Of a stretch of DNA of 64,000 nucleotides, positions 1-10,649 are shown one piece after another. The stretch is from NCBI GenBank assembly GCA_024734495.1, contig JALMQS010000061.1, positions 8,412,286 to 8,476,285 of the forward strand, read 5' to 3'. Numbering within the stretch: position 1 is the stretch's first letter; every line of letters begins with the position of its first letter. The notes under the pieces are model-generated. The model was not told the origin of the DNA. It saw only the letters and a program-made list of their open reading frames with translations, and did no database searches. This stretch comes from Forficula auricularia (lineage: Eukaryota > Arthropoda > Insecta > Dermaptera > Forficulidae). Made by a program: the position numbers and the translations under genes.

Positions 1-49
1 TATTATCAAATCGAGTATTTGAACAAATGAGAAATAACAGATAGAATAA

Positions 50-145
50 TTCTAATTAAAAAGACTAATGATGAGAATCAAACCTTTGAAACTAGTGTCT
101 AATAAATAAATTATAATTTATATATATATATATATATATATATAT
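50..145 (+). repeat. Half-arm fragment of fold-back family 1
   Basis: The stretch AATTAAAAAGACTAATGATG, followed by a GAAAC block and an AATAAATAAA/TA-rich run, matches the right arm of the fold-back at 20300-20815. The hammerhead-like core is damaged here (CTAATGA in place of CTGATGA). It ends in a (TA)n tract directly against the hAT-like element that starts at 146. Confidence 0.55.
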
Positions 146-1131
146 CAGTGGCGGTTGGTGACTTTTCAACCAGGGGATGCTGTCCAAAAAGTACCCATCA
201 TTTTTTTTGAAATCGCTTTTTTTCAAATTTCCTCGTATACGGCATCATTTTCGTTATTTTTAAAAGTTAACATTAGATTAAAAAAAAATATATTTTGGGA
301 CTTTTGCCCCAAACGGATACTGCTTTGTGTGAGTGAGGGTAGGAATCAGAAATTAAATTTTGTGACTTAAATTCCACAGTCCCTGAGATGGGAATCGACC
401 ATCTTCCACAATGAATCAGCCTGTCGTATAAGAAAATCTTTAATCTTTCCTAATTCTATTGCTATAAGCAAGCTATGACTTGTCTATAGCACTCTTAGTT
501 ATTTCTGACCTTATATAGTGAGAGTTCTTAGAAATGGATTAGTCCAAAGATTCTCGAATCATCTTTGTTTATTCCTTTTTTGTATTATTACTATTTTAAT
601 AATTCCGCAGCAAGAACAATTTTTATTTGACTAAAACTCGTCTGACCTTGTCTTTGACATGCTTGAAATGGAAGATACATCAGGCAGGGACTTCAAACCT
701 TATATCTGCACTCTTGTCGGAAAAATTATTCAATGTAATTGCCCCCTGAAACTATGCAACAATTTAATTTAATTTCGAGAACCAATATACTTTTCAAAAG
801 AAAAAATGTTTTTTATAGAAATATTTGTAATAATGGATAATAATTTGAAATTTAAAGATCCTCCTGAAATTTTGACGTCAATATTTATGAAAATACTCAA
901 ATTTCAAACATTTAGGGCCGGTTGTATGTCGCAAAGTAAATGCTTTTTACCACTAACCAAGGGTAGATGGTAAATGGAGGGGCTGGGATGGCCAATCAGA
1001 TGACAGGAGCTTTCAGTGCAACCCTTGGTTAGTGGTAAAAAGCATTTACTTTGCGACATACAACCGACCCTAAATGTTTGAAATTTTAGGGATGCGCCGC
1101 ATACACAGCATCCATGAAAAGCACCCCACTG
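146..1131. mobile_element. hAT-like non-autonomous DNA transposon
   Basis: The left end reads CAGTGGCGGTTGG and the right end is the complement of CAGTGGGGTGCTTTT. The flanks ATATATAT and ATATATAG could be an 8-bp target duplication, although the AT-rich context weakens this. Both short inverted ends starting with CAG and 8-bp duplications are typical of hAT elements. No transposase frame is readable. The part from about 600 to 915, reverse complemented, matches 59169-59520, so at least two copies are in the window. A separate fold-back MITE sits inside at about 913-1076. The short open frame at 155-370 lies in this repeat and is not a gene. Confidence 0.6.
899..1088. mobile_element. Nested fold-back MITE with 64-bp arms
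   Basis: Two arms of about 64 bp (899-963 and 1023-1088) are nearly perfect reverse complements; I count one mismatch in the core (GGGCCGG against GGGTCGG). The insert core runs from the GGGCCGGTTGTATGTCGC block to its complement. The outermost 16 bp of the two arms are host-element sequence: the copy at 59200-59225 has this stretch once without the MITE. The target flank is therefore present in inverted rather than direct orientation. Confidence 0.7.
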
Positions 1132-1156
1132 ATATATAGTATATCTATATATATAT

Positions 1157-1567
1157 TAGGGTGGCTGTTAAAAATGGAAAGATAACATTTTTTCGATTCC
1201 CCTTACCTCCCCTAATCAGTTTAAAATACAAAAAAATGAGCTATGTAAAAATTTTTAAAATTAGAAAAAAAAAATGCCAGTTGTCAAAAGTCAAGATTTT
1301 TTCAACATTGGATTCGTGTCCAGCGACCCCAAAACTTACAAGGTACACATTTTCATACCAAAATATTTGAAAATAAGAATGTTATATACAAAAGTCTCAA
1401 CAATTACGATTTCCTGGGTTGAATCGCATTAAAATTTCAAACCCTCGGTGGCACGGGCTATTACTATCAAAATCGGCCATAATTTTACACAGGTCAGTTT
1501 TTTTGTATTTTAAACCGAAGGGGAGGAATCGAAAAAATTTTACATTTCAGTTTAACGGCCACCCTAA
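1157..1567. mobile_element. MITE with AGGGTGGC terminal inverted repeats
   Basis: The left end TTAGGGTGGCTGTTAAAA and the right end (complement TTAGGGTGGCCGTTAAACTG) are inverted repeats. Inner parts also match: a TTTTTCGATTCC block next to each end and TTTAAAATACAAAAAA further in. A TA flank on each side suggests a TA-targeting (Tc1/mariner-like) origin. There is no coding frame; the open frame at 1161-1370 is repeat sequence. Confidence 0.65.
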
Positions 1568-1570
1568 TAT

Positions 1571-2045
1571 AATATATTAGCTGCAAGGCCCGCTTTCGGC
1601 GGTCCTCTTGCTAGCCAGGGGGCACGCCCCCTAGACCCCCAAACCACGAACCCCACCCTCATACCCCACTCCCACCCACCACACCCCCTAACCCCACCCA
1701 GCACCTCCCACCACCCGCACCATGCACCTGTGCCCAACCACCGCTCCCACCACACCACCCTGCACCACCCCATTACGCTTCTGGACCCTCACCTAAACCC
1801 TCCACCAAAACGTTAAATAGCTAAAACGTAAGTTAGAAGACATCTGATGTAAATATGAAATTTCATATAATAATCCCTTCAGCCGTTTTTACGTGAATCG
1901 TGTGCAACTTTTCGGAAAAGACGGAAACATACAGACAGGAATTTTGTTATGGGTGTTTTCGTTCATAACTTTGCTTGAAACGTGTGCAACCAAAATTTGG
2001 CGTGATTTGGAGCAATGTACAGACAAAACCTTAATTTTATATATA
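1571..2045 (-). repeat. Dispersed repeat with strongly C-rich core
   Basis: A C-rich, G-poor tract (about 1610-1790) interrupts very AT-rich DNA. On the minus strand it reads as a G-rich run ending in a TAGGGGGCGTGCCCCCTGGC block. Similar one-sided GC tracts occur at 18955-19035 and 25385-25525 on the opposite strand. The rest (1800-2045) is ordinary repeat tail. I cannot assign a superfamily. The open frame at 1564-1773 is an artefact of the skewed composition. Confidence 0.5.
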
Positions 2046-2700
2046 TAGATATACATATTTATATTTCGTGTATAGGTATACGGTGTGTGTGTTGGTTTTC
2101 ATTAAGCACCTCGAACGATTTTTCTTTATTATATAATAGAAATATTTTTCTAAACTAGAAGAATGTTTAAATATTCAACGAGTGATTCTCCCTTTTTATT
2201 TTTATTTAGTTTTTTTATTTATTTGACATTATTGTTCTGTTGCAAAGAAATAAAATATGAGCCAGTTTCCAATATTTTATTGGTTTTTGAGAAACTCACG
2301 TGTCTGTTTGTAGAGGGGAGGATGAAGTCGCGAGGTGGCATGTCGTGTGTTCGAGAACGATCTCGGTTTAACATGCACGGCCATCCTCGATGTGAAGAGA
2401 ACCCTCCTCATGTTGCTTGCAAGGGATATTCTCTCTTGGTAGATAGTTTCGCTTTTATCTCGTTTAATTGTATATTCTCAATGGCAGCCTGAATATATTT
2501 TCATTTTCACCATCTTGATTCACTTGAAAGTAAACTGAATTAAAAATGCTATAAGTATACTATTTTTATTAAAATTTCACTAATAAGTTTAAAATATGCA
2601 TTTTTATTATTTAATTTATTTGAAATTAATAAACAAAATCTTGTACAAACTAATGATAAAATTTTTAATTGATATTTCAAATAAAACAAAATCTCTATAT
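2046..2700. other. AT-rich sequence with no recognisable gene
   Basis: This contains a TA-rich microsatellite near 2040-2060 and otherwise low-complexity DNA. The 109-codon open frame at 2163-2492 has no recognisable domain, a low-complexity hydrophobic start and no splice context, so I do not call it a gene. Its middle (2310-2450) has a more balanced base composition than its surroundings. Confidence 0.4.
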
Positions 2701-2723
2701 TAATAGAACTAGATAAAATATAT

Positions 2724-3830
2724 AAAGAGAAACAAAGAGGTTGTCCTCTGTTTGTTGCAAATAAACATACACAACTGTATATATATATATATCAAATATA
2801 CGAGGGAAATTCAAATATAAACGAGCCTTTTGAAAATTATTTTACATTTAAGAAAAACACATTTTAAAGTTATTTTTCTACATAATTCCCCTTCTTAGTA
2901 ATGCATTTTTTCAGATCGAACAGGTAGATTTTTAATGCCGTTTTCGAAGAACGACATTGGGAAGGTATCCACCCAATTGCGCAAAACTGTTGATCGTTCG
3001 CAAAACGCTCTCCTCCAAGTGCTCGGATGGACTGACGGCGCCTTTTTGACCGATATGCAGCTCGAACCTGGTCAAGAAGGCCACAGTAGTAGGCAAGCGT
3101 TTATTGTGCGACGATCGTGAAGAAAATCAAGGAGTAAAACTCCTTGGAATTCCCAAAAAAACGTTGATATCAAGTTCCCGGCTGACAAGCAAGTTTTGCC
3201 ATTTGATGGTCCTGGCTCTCTCTTTGCTCTTCACTCCATTACTCCATACTGGCCCTTTTTTCGACTCGAGAGTGTAGTGTGCATTCTCCCCGAACTGTAC
3301 ACACACTCGATCCCGAATTTCGGCTGGTTTAACGCCTTCGTTCGTTAAAAACTTTATTATGATGCTTTGCGCAACCGAAGGAGGAACCTCTCTTTCGTTC
3401 ATTGTGAGGACAACTAAAGAAACCGGTCTGGCGGTCGGCTTGGCCTTAAGTCATCTAGAGGGGATCCCTCAACCCTTCCCGACGGTCCGCCTACTTCTGA
3501 CACGCTTTCTCAAGTCCTCAAAAGGCTCGTTTATATTTGAATGGCCTAAGTATATATATATTATTTATTTGTTTGAGAGTATAGATTCGAAGGCTCGGCC
3601 CTCATCATCAGTCTTTTTTAATTATAAATATTATTTTTCATGGGATCAGTATCGAGGGGATATTGAAAATTGAATGCTCCTACTTGACTGGAAAGCCAGT
3701 TAGAATTAATATATGTATATATATGTGTGTATGTTTATTTGCATCAAGCAGAGGACAACCTATAATTTTATCTTTATGAATCAATAACTCTGCTACTCTC
3801 GGCAAAATAAAAACTTTCACTTAATATTTG
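2724..3830 (-). mobile_element. Fold-back family 1 element split by a mariner
   Basis: The left arm (about 2724-2798) carries the AAAGAGAAACAAAGAGG block, and the sequence resumes at 3551 with the TTATTTATTTGTTTGAGA block. Both match the fold-back at 20300-20815. The tail on the right side contains the complement of TTTTGCCGAGAGTAGCAGAG (about 3785-3830), so the element lies in minus orientation. The right arm is shortened. A complete mariner remnant (2801-3550) interrupts it at a TA, so the fold-back is older than the mariner. The hammerhead-like core (3575-3612, minus strand) has GAATC instead of GAAAC and is probably inactive. Confidence 0.65.
2801..3550 (-). pseudogene. Internally deleted mariner element, transposase relic
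   Basis: Inverted ends share TTCAAATATAAACGAGCC and are flanked by TA, the mariner target duplication. The element is about 750 bp against about 1.3 kb for intact members. The minus strand at 3402-3127 encodes a mariner N-terminal helix-turn-helix start (MNEREVPPSVAQ and IKFLTNEGVKPAEI). The minus strand at 3120-2880 encodes a C-terminal piece with stops. The central part of the transposase, with most of the catalytic triad, is missing, so this is a non-autonomous deletion derivative. Assignment to mariner is firm; the subfamily is not resolved. Confidence 0.85.
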
Positions 3831-5900
3831 ACAAAAATTACCTGCATTCGATTCGCGATTGAATCAAATATAGGAAACATACTATTAAAAACTTTTCAAT
3901 CAGATAAAATATATTTTACAAATTAGATATTTATTTAACATACGAAAGTATATAATTAATTTTTACTTTTACCAGTATAGGAAATCGTGCAGATAATTTA
4001 TAAATTTTTACTTTTCATGATGTCTTTTCCGTCCAAAAAAAAAGTTTTTAAAAAACATCTGTCTGTTTGAATATATCAGAATTTGTGTTTGATCAAATTT
4101 CGTGTGCACTCTTTTTGAAAAACCAAAAGAAAATCTGATATTCTTTCATAATAAGATTAAAACCTGATTAGATTTTGATTGAAACACAAACTTGAGTTAT
4201 CTGGAAATAATTAATATTCTTAAAATCATGTTGACGAAGTTTATTAGAAAAAAAGCTTTTGTAACCAGAAAAGCCTTATTTTAAATTGAAATTTAATTTT
4301 TCACTTAAAATTAAATAGTGGGAGGGGGCCAAACATAAAGAAATGTCTTAAGTCATGCCAGATTTTTTGTCATCAAATACTGATTTTGACATTAACATTA
4401 CGTACAAAATAAACTCTAATAAAATATATATATACACAAGAATATCAGAAAAATTTTCCCAGATCATCTGCCTGATCACGAAAGCCGTTACAACTTAATG
4501 AAATTAAGGATACTACTTAAAATATTATTCAATTGAAAGTTTCTTTTTGCCAAGAGTAGCAGAATTTTTATAAATTGAAGGAGACAATAAAATATAATTA
4601 ATCCAGAATGCATAACTTCTTTCTCACCCAGTAGATACTGACTGGAAAGTTGAGATAAATTTTAATCAATTTTCAATTATCGTCCTAATAAGTGTTCTAA
4701 TCTGAAAAAAATACATCAATTCGTTTATCAAACCCATCATCGTTTCACTTAAATATATCTTAAAACCAATTTAGTTTATTCTTCTATAGAAAAGACAATC
4801 ATACTCCTTTTCAGCGTCCTCAAAATACTCTTGAAAATCTAAATAAGTAATAAAATTTAATGGAGTAAACTCGATTGTAACTAGTGTATTTTAATGTTTA
4901 TTAAATTACATGATCTTTTGATACTTTAATCAATAATTTTGTACAAAATACTATAACGAAATAGAATAAATTGAGGTTTTTAAATATTATCAAATTATCA
5001 TGAATAGCAAATCCTCATTTTCAAATATTTAATGGAGAGGAGGGGGGGATTCGTTTATTTTGGCAAATTTTTTTACATTAATCATTAAATATTTGTCATA
5101 TTTCTAGAATATAGGAAGCTTATGTTTTTGTGAGTTAAATTTTAATTCGTAATTAATTAACGGATTTTGGTAAAATTTGATCTCTAAGCGGGAGCTAAAT
5201 CCAGGATCGAGGACTGATTGTAGGCTTAAAATCTAATAAGCGGGAGAGGTTATTTATTGAGGCCTTTAACAGCATTTCTTCTTTACTTGAGAGAATCAAT
5301 TTATCCAAATTATTATTATTATTATTATAAAAGTTTAAGTAAAAATTATTTCCAACTTTTTATTGAAACAATTTTTCCTCTTTCTCTATAATGTGCTTTT
5401 AAAGTTGTTTCACATTATCTTCAAAATGGTTCTAACGATTGTCTAAACTTTATATTATTTTGAATAAACTCTTTTAGTTCTTCAAAATGACTCGTCATTT
5501 ATCAATAAACTTCCACTTCTTTTATGCCCTGTTTTTTTAGTCGAGCTGACTCGCGTCATCGGAAATACGCCTACCTCTTTTTGCCTAACTAGCTTTCCAC
5601 AGGGGTTTTGTGTTACATGATAGAGATGATTCTGCTTCTATTACGAACATATAAAAGATATTTATTAGAAATTCCCTCCCTTTAACAGAGAGATATTTTT
5701 TTTCATCTCCAATTATGATTCAATTTATATTTACAATAAGGTATTTCTCTCATTTTATTTCTTTTAGAGATTTGGCAATTTTTTTACTGTGCGTTTTTAT
5801 ATGCTTTTATTTAACCTGTTTCTTCAATACACCAACCTAGTGACTACTTATTGTCAATATTGAACTTATTTTACTTTTATTAAGTGGAATTTACTTTTCA
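3831..5900. other. AT-rich non-coding sequence
   Basis: No gene is recognisable. At 4528-4572 a TTTGCCAAGAGTAGCAGAA block repeats the tail of fold-back family 1 in plus orientation, facing the minus-strand tail at 3785-3830. This suggests a further decayed copy. A short (TTA)n run is at 5308-5330 and a G-run at 5038-5050. Nothing else stands out. Confidence 0.45.
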
Positions 5901-6281
5901 CTTTTTCGGGTCATTTATGTTGTTATATAATATTGACTTAATTGAATTTTTTTAAGATTGTAAAAATTTTTTGCAATCTAAATAAGAAATAGAATTTCTA
6001 CTATTTATATTTATAAAAACCAAATTTAGAGGACCAAATTGATATAGAAGAAAAAATAAGTTTTATTTGCACCTAAAGTGTCAACAGCTAACAATTCACT
6101 CCATTTTTCTGTTTCATTTAAATTTTCCTGCTATTTTTATGATTTTACTATATTTGTTTAATTCCTTCCGATGAAGCACTCAAGGATTTATTTTCTTTTT
6201 TGTTCTTCTTTTTTTTATATGGTAGGGGAAAATCCTTTATGGACGACACCTTCTCGGTAGTGCGGGACTACAGTTATTTCT

Positions 6282-6366
6282 CTGTATACCACGCTAAAAA
6301 CCACCACAATCTCAAGTTTTCCGTTAAGCATCGACACCCAGAACCGCGGTAGCGTTTTTTTTTTTT
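6282..6366 (+). pseudogene. Possible 5S rRNA-derived relic with T-run
   Basis: TATACCACGCT at 6285-6295 and GTTAAGCATCG at 6323-6333 match, in order and at nearly the right spacing (34 against about 37 nt), the 5' strand and the A-box region of animal 5S rRNA. The region between is badly diverged, the following GTCGGGCC block is only hinted at, and the 3' half is missing. A long T-run at 6355-6366 could act as a polymerase III stop. It could be a 5S pseudogene, the head of a 5S-derived SINE, or chance. It is not a functional 5S gene. Confidence 0.3.
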
Positions 6367-6607
6367 GTTTGTTTTTTTTGTTCGTCTATTAAATGAAAGG
6401 TTTGTTTAATAAAAAATTTATAGGGAAGTTATTTAAAAATTAGAAAACATTCTTAAAAAAAAAAAAATGGGAAAATGTTTAATTAGTTACTAAAATTAAA
6501 GTTATGTAATAATTTTTATTAAAATGATACAGTAATTGGTCTTTTCTATAAAAATTTAAGCTAATTTTTAGAAGTTTTATTTCAATTGATTTTGATCGCA
6601 TCTTCAG

Positions 6608-6790
6608 ATTATTCTTTTGCTTGTTTCTTGTTCCGATGACATCAATATCAAACATGTATTGGAACAAAATGCCAAGTTAGAAACCTTACTGGCATGTTGC
6701 GATGCAACACTGCGGGTCCATCAAATAATTTATCGTGACGTGGTACCGTATCTGATGCGAGCACGAGACTCGATATTAGTATCGAAGGGG
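6608..6790 (+). CDS. Candidate internal exon, 61 codons, unknown protein
   Basis: An open frame is bounded by a good splice acceptor (pyrimidine-rich stretch ending CATCTTCAG, 6599-6607) and a strong donor (GGG followed by GTGAGT at 6791). It is 183 bp, exactly 61 codons, so it is symmetric and phase 0. The peptide is soluble and partly helical, with KHVLEQNAKLETLLACCDAT followed by VPYLMRARDSIL. Codon use is balanced and the base composition is less AT-rich than the surroundings. I do not recognise the family. No partner exon is visible within several kilobases, as expected if introns are long and full of transposons. It could also be a fortuitous frame. Confidence 0.4.
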
Positions 6791-7560
6791 GTGAGTTGAA
6801 CAGGATCCCCGGGTTCTACGAAGAAGTTGGGTGGAAAAGGGCGAAGATTCAGGGTGTGTTCTGAGGAATTGGGGTGATGTAAAGGGAAACGTAGCAGAGA
6901 GGGAGATAAAACCGCCGCCAAGATACAGGCACGCGCGCGACCCAATAAAAACCCACCACGTTTATAGAGATTATAAAATAACCTGCTCTCTGGATCCGTA
7001 TTCGATGACGGGAGAAGAGCTAGCAAAAGGCAGCTAAGATAAACGCGAAACAACGAACGAACCCGGGAATGAATTAAGCTATTGAGTCGTCTATATGGCA
7101 CGCAACATGCTACAATACGCACACAGCCACCGGTCTATTGGGTTTTGGCTTTAAGCCACTATAATTGAAAGCAGCCATCAAATGAAAATATCCTCTCTGC
7201 GAACGATCGATTAATAGGCGAATGACAACAAATGAGAAAGGAAATAAAGAGATATACCCCCTATATATACCTATATATAAGAAATAGAAAGAGGGGGATT
7301 TCGCACGGAGACAGATGAGCCGGTGGGACCATTTGGAGCATGTGCCAAGTCATGAGGGGCATAAAGCCTGCTGCTCCCTTGACGACTATACAGAGTAGGA
7401 GGCACATTAAAACAGTAAAAGACTCAGAAGGGAATGGCCGAAATTACACCTGCGGAGCGATTTATCACCCTGAATGCCAATAAGTGAATTATAGAGCAAC
7501 CAGTGGTAGGCAACCCTTTTATTTGAACGTTTCTTCTTGTCATTTCTTTTATTTTATTCA
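6791..7560 (+). other. Unique, base-balanced sequence after candidate exon
   Basis: This would be the start of an intron. It is clearly less AT-rich than the window and shows no match to other repeats here. Short frames at 6730-7122 (minus) and 6831-7037 (plus) overlap it but lack start context or domains. Conserved non-coding or regulatory DNA is possible; nothing specific can be named. Confidence 0.35.
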
Positions 7561-7569
7561 GATTGAAAT

Positions 7570-7570
<1 letters not shown>

Positions 7571-7620
<50 letters not shown>
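7571..7620. repeat. (AT)n microsatellite
   Basis: About 25 uninterrupted AT units. Confidence 0.95.
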
Positions 7621-7623
<3 letters not shown>

Positions 7624-7692
7624 TGCATAAACTAGAATTACTTTGTGTAGTCCAACCAGAAAAAAATCACCAGTTCATCAACCTGGACACTA

Positions 7693-8363
7693 AGGGGCGG
7701 TACATAAATTACGTCACACAAATTTCAATATTTTAACCCCCCCCCTATGTCACATTTTCATTGACCCTCCCCCCTCTGTATTGTGACGTCCCACTATCAC
7801 TTTTTTTTTATAAATTAAACTCAACTAAAGGGATTTAATATATTTTAAGATTAACTTTATTTGTATTCATATTATTTAACACATTATTCACTATTAGGTA
7901 CTATTACTATTTTTATTGAAGGAATAAATCCTTAATAATTATAAGAAAAAGGGGTTTATTTGCTAAAAATAAATCAATTTTTTGGCATGAATATGAAAAA
8001 TATTGAATTATAAAATATAAATTAATAACTGTGCGAATTAAAATCGTCAAAGCCTGAATTTAAACTTGATTTATGAAGTTGGTGCGCCTGGATTTAGGCA
8101 ACAAATTGCGCGCAGAAGAATGAAAGCTGCGTAAGAGCTAGGCGAGGGCAGTCGTTGCTTACCATTTTTTGTCTAGATTTATTTTACCAACATTATCAGG
8201 TTGGAATGATAACCTGAAATCTAAAAAATATATTTGAATATTTAAAAAAAAAATTTAATTTGACTTTTGTGACACAATTTTTAAGATCCCCGGGCCCCCC
8301 TGTCACAAATCAGAGATGCCCCCTCCCCCCTTACTGTGATGTAATTTATGGACGGCCCCCAAA
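7693..8363. mobile_element. DNA transposon/MITE with AGGGGCNGTNCATAAATTAC ends
   Basis: The left end AGGGGCGGTACATAAATTAC and the right end (complement GGGGGCCGTCCATAAATTAC) are inverted repeats. C-rich stretches and a GTCACA motif follow each end on the matching strand. Such ends are common among arthropod cut-and-paste elements, but I cannot name the superfamily. No transposase is readable. The inner part (8040-8200) is base-balanced and may be a captured or older fragment. The paired short frames around 8260-8559 are repeat artefacts. Confidence 0.6.
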
Positions 8364-8570
8364 GCCTCAACAAGAAAATGAAATATATGTCTTTTTTTAT
8401 CGATTGATGAAACGAATGAGTTTTTTTTATGTTTCTCGAATGGAGTTTCATTATAACAATTCGGCCAGTCCGTTCTTGAGTTATCATGGATATCGGAATC
8501 AAACACACACAGACAAATTTCTCTCTTCATATAAAAAATATTTGTGGTCAGTCTTTTAAACTTCTGTGAT
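8364..8570 (+). repeat. Fragment carrying the CCGTTCTTGAGTTATC motif
   Basis: CCGTTCTTGAGTTATCATGG is followed by a GATATCGGAAT block and ACACACACAGAC. Variants of this about 45-bp block recur at 9985-10040, 29050-29095 and, inverted, 39930-39990. It looks like a conserved piece of an otherwise diverged repeat. Confidence 0.45.
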
Positions 8571-8599
8571 TTATATATAGAAATACAAAAAATTTCAAA

Positions 8600-9060
8600 A
8601 ATTCCAACTGCCTAAAAATACTATTTAACTCCCTAGTAAGAAGCAAGCTGGAATACTGCAGTTTAATTTGGTCACCGCATGTCCAACATCAAATTGACCA
8701 AATTGAATGAGTGCAAAATAAATTTTTAAAAATTATATCATATAAATTCTCATCAACTAATAACTCTCTTATCCCATATAACTATCCCTCTTCTAGACTC
8801 TTAAGAACCGAACTAAATATCCAAAGTTTGTCATCCCGTAGACAACAAAATGATAGATATTCCTTCGCAAACTGTTGAATGGTCTGATTGATTGTTGTGA
8901 AATTCTCCAATATATTAATTTTAAAGTACCTCATTATTACATTCGCATTGTCGAAACCTTTTTTATCCCCATTTGTAATAATAATTATTCAAAAAATACA
9001 GGGCTGAATAGAGTGATGCTAAAGGCAAACTCCTCACAATTAGACTTCTTTATCATGTAG
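8600..9060 (+). pseudogene. LINE reverse-transcriptase C-terminal relic (jockey/I type)
   Basis: Translation from about 8620 gives SLVRSKLEYCSLIWSPH, then the VQNKFLKIISYKFS, RLLRTELNIQSLSSRRQQND and later PLF-like blocks. This order is characteristic of the region after the reverse-transcriptase domain in jockey/I-type LINEs. In-frame stops after QIDQIE and after FANC, plus later degradation, make it a 5'-truncated dead copy. The open frame at 8875-9060 lies inside it and is not a separate gene. Confidence 0.75.
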
Positions 9061-9556
9061 TGTGAGGTATATCAAAAGATATTGCTCACACTACGATTAA
9101 ATGTCTAATAGATTGTATTATATTATTACATGCTTTATATTAGCTTCACTTGTATGTATCTATCGGTGTATATATCTATCTATTAATATGACTTTTGTTC
9201 TGTTAAATTCCGCAATCATTTCTCTATAAAAATAATTGTTTACCTACTCAATTTAAATGAAATAATATAAATATAATAAAAATAAATACATTACATTATG
9301 TTAAATTCCGCAAACTTTTCCCTATAAAAATAATTAAGACTATAAATTAGTATTTTAGTTTTGTTAAATTGTTAATTTATTGTATAAAAATGTATATTGT
9401 AACTGGGATAACTTCCGTATATCGAATCAAATAAAAAATGATGGTTGAAAATGATATTTTTACACGTTTCTGAAATTTATATGTACAATTAATATATACT
9501 AGTATATTGTGAATTCAAAGAACTGGCAAGTAGGTAAGGCGTCTGGCATACCGAAT

Positions 9557-9558
<2 letters not shown>

Positions 9559-9588
<30 letters not shown>

Positions 9589-9590
9589 GA
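9559..9590. repeat. (TAA)n microsatellite
   Basis: About ten AAT/TAA units. Confidence 0.95.
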
Positions 9591-9779
9591 CGCTCATTTT
9601 AATTTCATGACACCAATATTCAGGGCATTAGCAATTAATTTAAGGGATCTGACAAAGTAGAGCTAAATTGAAAGCGTTATTTTATAAACAAATGAAAGAA
9701 AAATAAAAGCATTAATTCATTTAATATTAATTTATTTTATTTTGTTCTTGATTCGGAGACAGAATGATAATTTGACCCA

Positions 9780-10145
9780 AGAACTAGTAAAGGTTGCACA
9801 TGCCGGGAGTCCTAAAGCTAGAGTGCCCAAAATCTAATCCGCTGGCTCTGTAATTGAAATACATACACCAGAACGAACATTTTCCGACTTGCCGTGAAAA
9901 CCGGGATCCAAAAAGAGAAAGAAAAAAAAATGAATTAATTATCGTCTGCCTTTCGGGCGTACCGAGTAACATTTTCACACCAGAACGATTCTGTTCTTGT
10001 GTTACGTATCGTGATCATTGGAATCCAGATAGACAGGCAAACATGTTTGAAAATTATTTTTCTTCACGTTTCAGACACGATAAGCAGAAAAAATATATAA
10101 TCAAAATTTTCATTTCAAATTCAGTACTTGAGAAGGTGTAAATTC
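9780..10145 (+). repeat. Dispersed repeat with GTCTGCCTTTCGGGCGTACC block
   Basis: GTCTGCCTTTCGGGCGTACC (about 9942-9961) occurs inverted at 61288-61312 (GGTACGCCCGGAAGGCAGAC). The neighbouring AAAACCGGGA block also recurs inverted near 61415, so both belong to one repeat family. The CCGTTCTTGAG-type block (9985-10040) is included. Open frames on both strands here are repeat sequence. Confidence 0.5.
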
Positions 10146-10160
10146 TTATATTAGGAAATA

Positions 10161-10643
10161 CAGTCGACTCTCAATAATTCGAACTTCGATAAATCGAATT
10201 TTTCGATAATTCGAACTCTTCAGCTGTTAACTTCGGTAAATCGAAAAACTGCTGTGTATTTTGATACGTTTGAAAACTCGAAATCCTTTTCGTAACAAAA
10301 GGGGAAGAGAACGTTCTATAATTCGTATTAAGCCACTTTCCCTCTTTATAATTCGAATTTTCCTAGCAAAAAACTATTCTTAATTTTTTTTTAATTAGGA
10401 ATGTTATTATCTATTGTAATGTTAATACAGATGTAATTTTTTTGTTCTTTTTTGTCGTTTTCATTATTTTTACTTTTTTACTTGAGGCTATATATAAAAT
10501 CTAAGTAAGCTCATACATGTTTCAAAAATATAATAATAATTCTTAATAATTCAAATATTTTTTCTTTCCTCTTGATAATTCAAAGTCTCGATAATTCGAA
10601 TTTTTCTTGTAGTCCTTTGAATTTCGAATTATCTAGAGTCGAC
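10161..10643. mobile_element. pogo/Tigger-type non-autonomous element
   Basis: The ends read CAGTCGACTCTCAATAATTC and the complement TAGTCGACTCTAGATAATTC, flanked by TA. CAGTCGA-type ends rich in TTCGAA/ATAATTCGAA are typical of pogo/Tigger elements of the Tc1/mariner superfamily. Several TTCGATAATTCGAA-like blocks lie inside both ends and could be transposase binding sites. At 483 bp, with no long frame, it depends on a partner transposase that I do not see in the window. Confidence 0.8.
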
Positions 10644-10649
10644 TATATA

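Noticed and set aside
1564..1773. Gly/Trp-rich protein on the minus strand, and similar frames at 25376-25651
   Set aside because: Produced by the strand-skewed G tract; no frame-specific conservation between copies.
2163..2492. 109-residue protein with a hydrophobic start
   Set aside because: Low-complexity first half, no domain, no neighbouring splice sites or similar frames.
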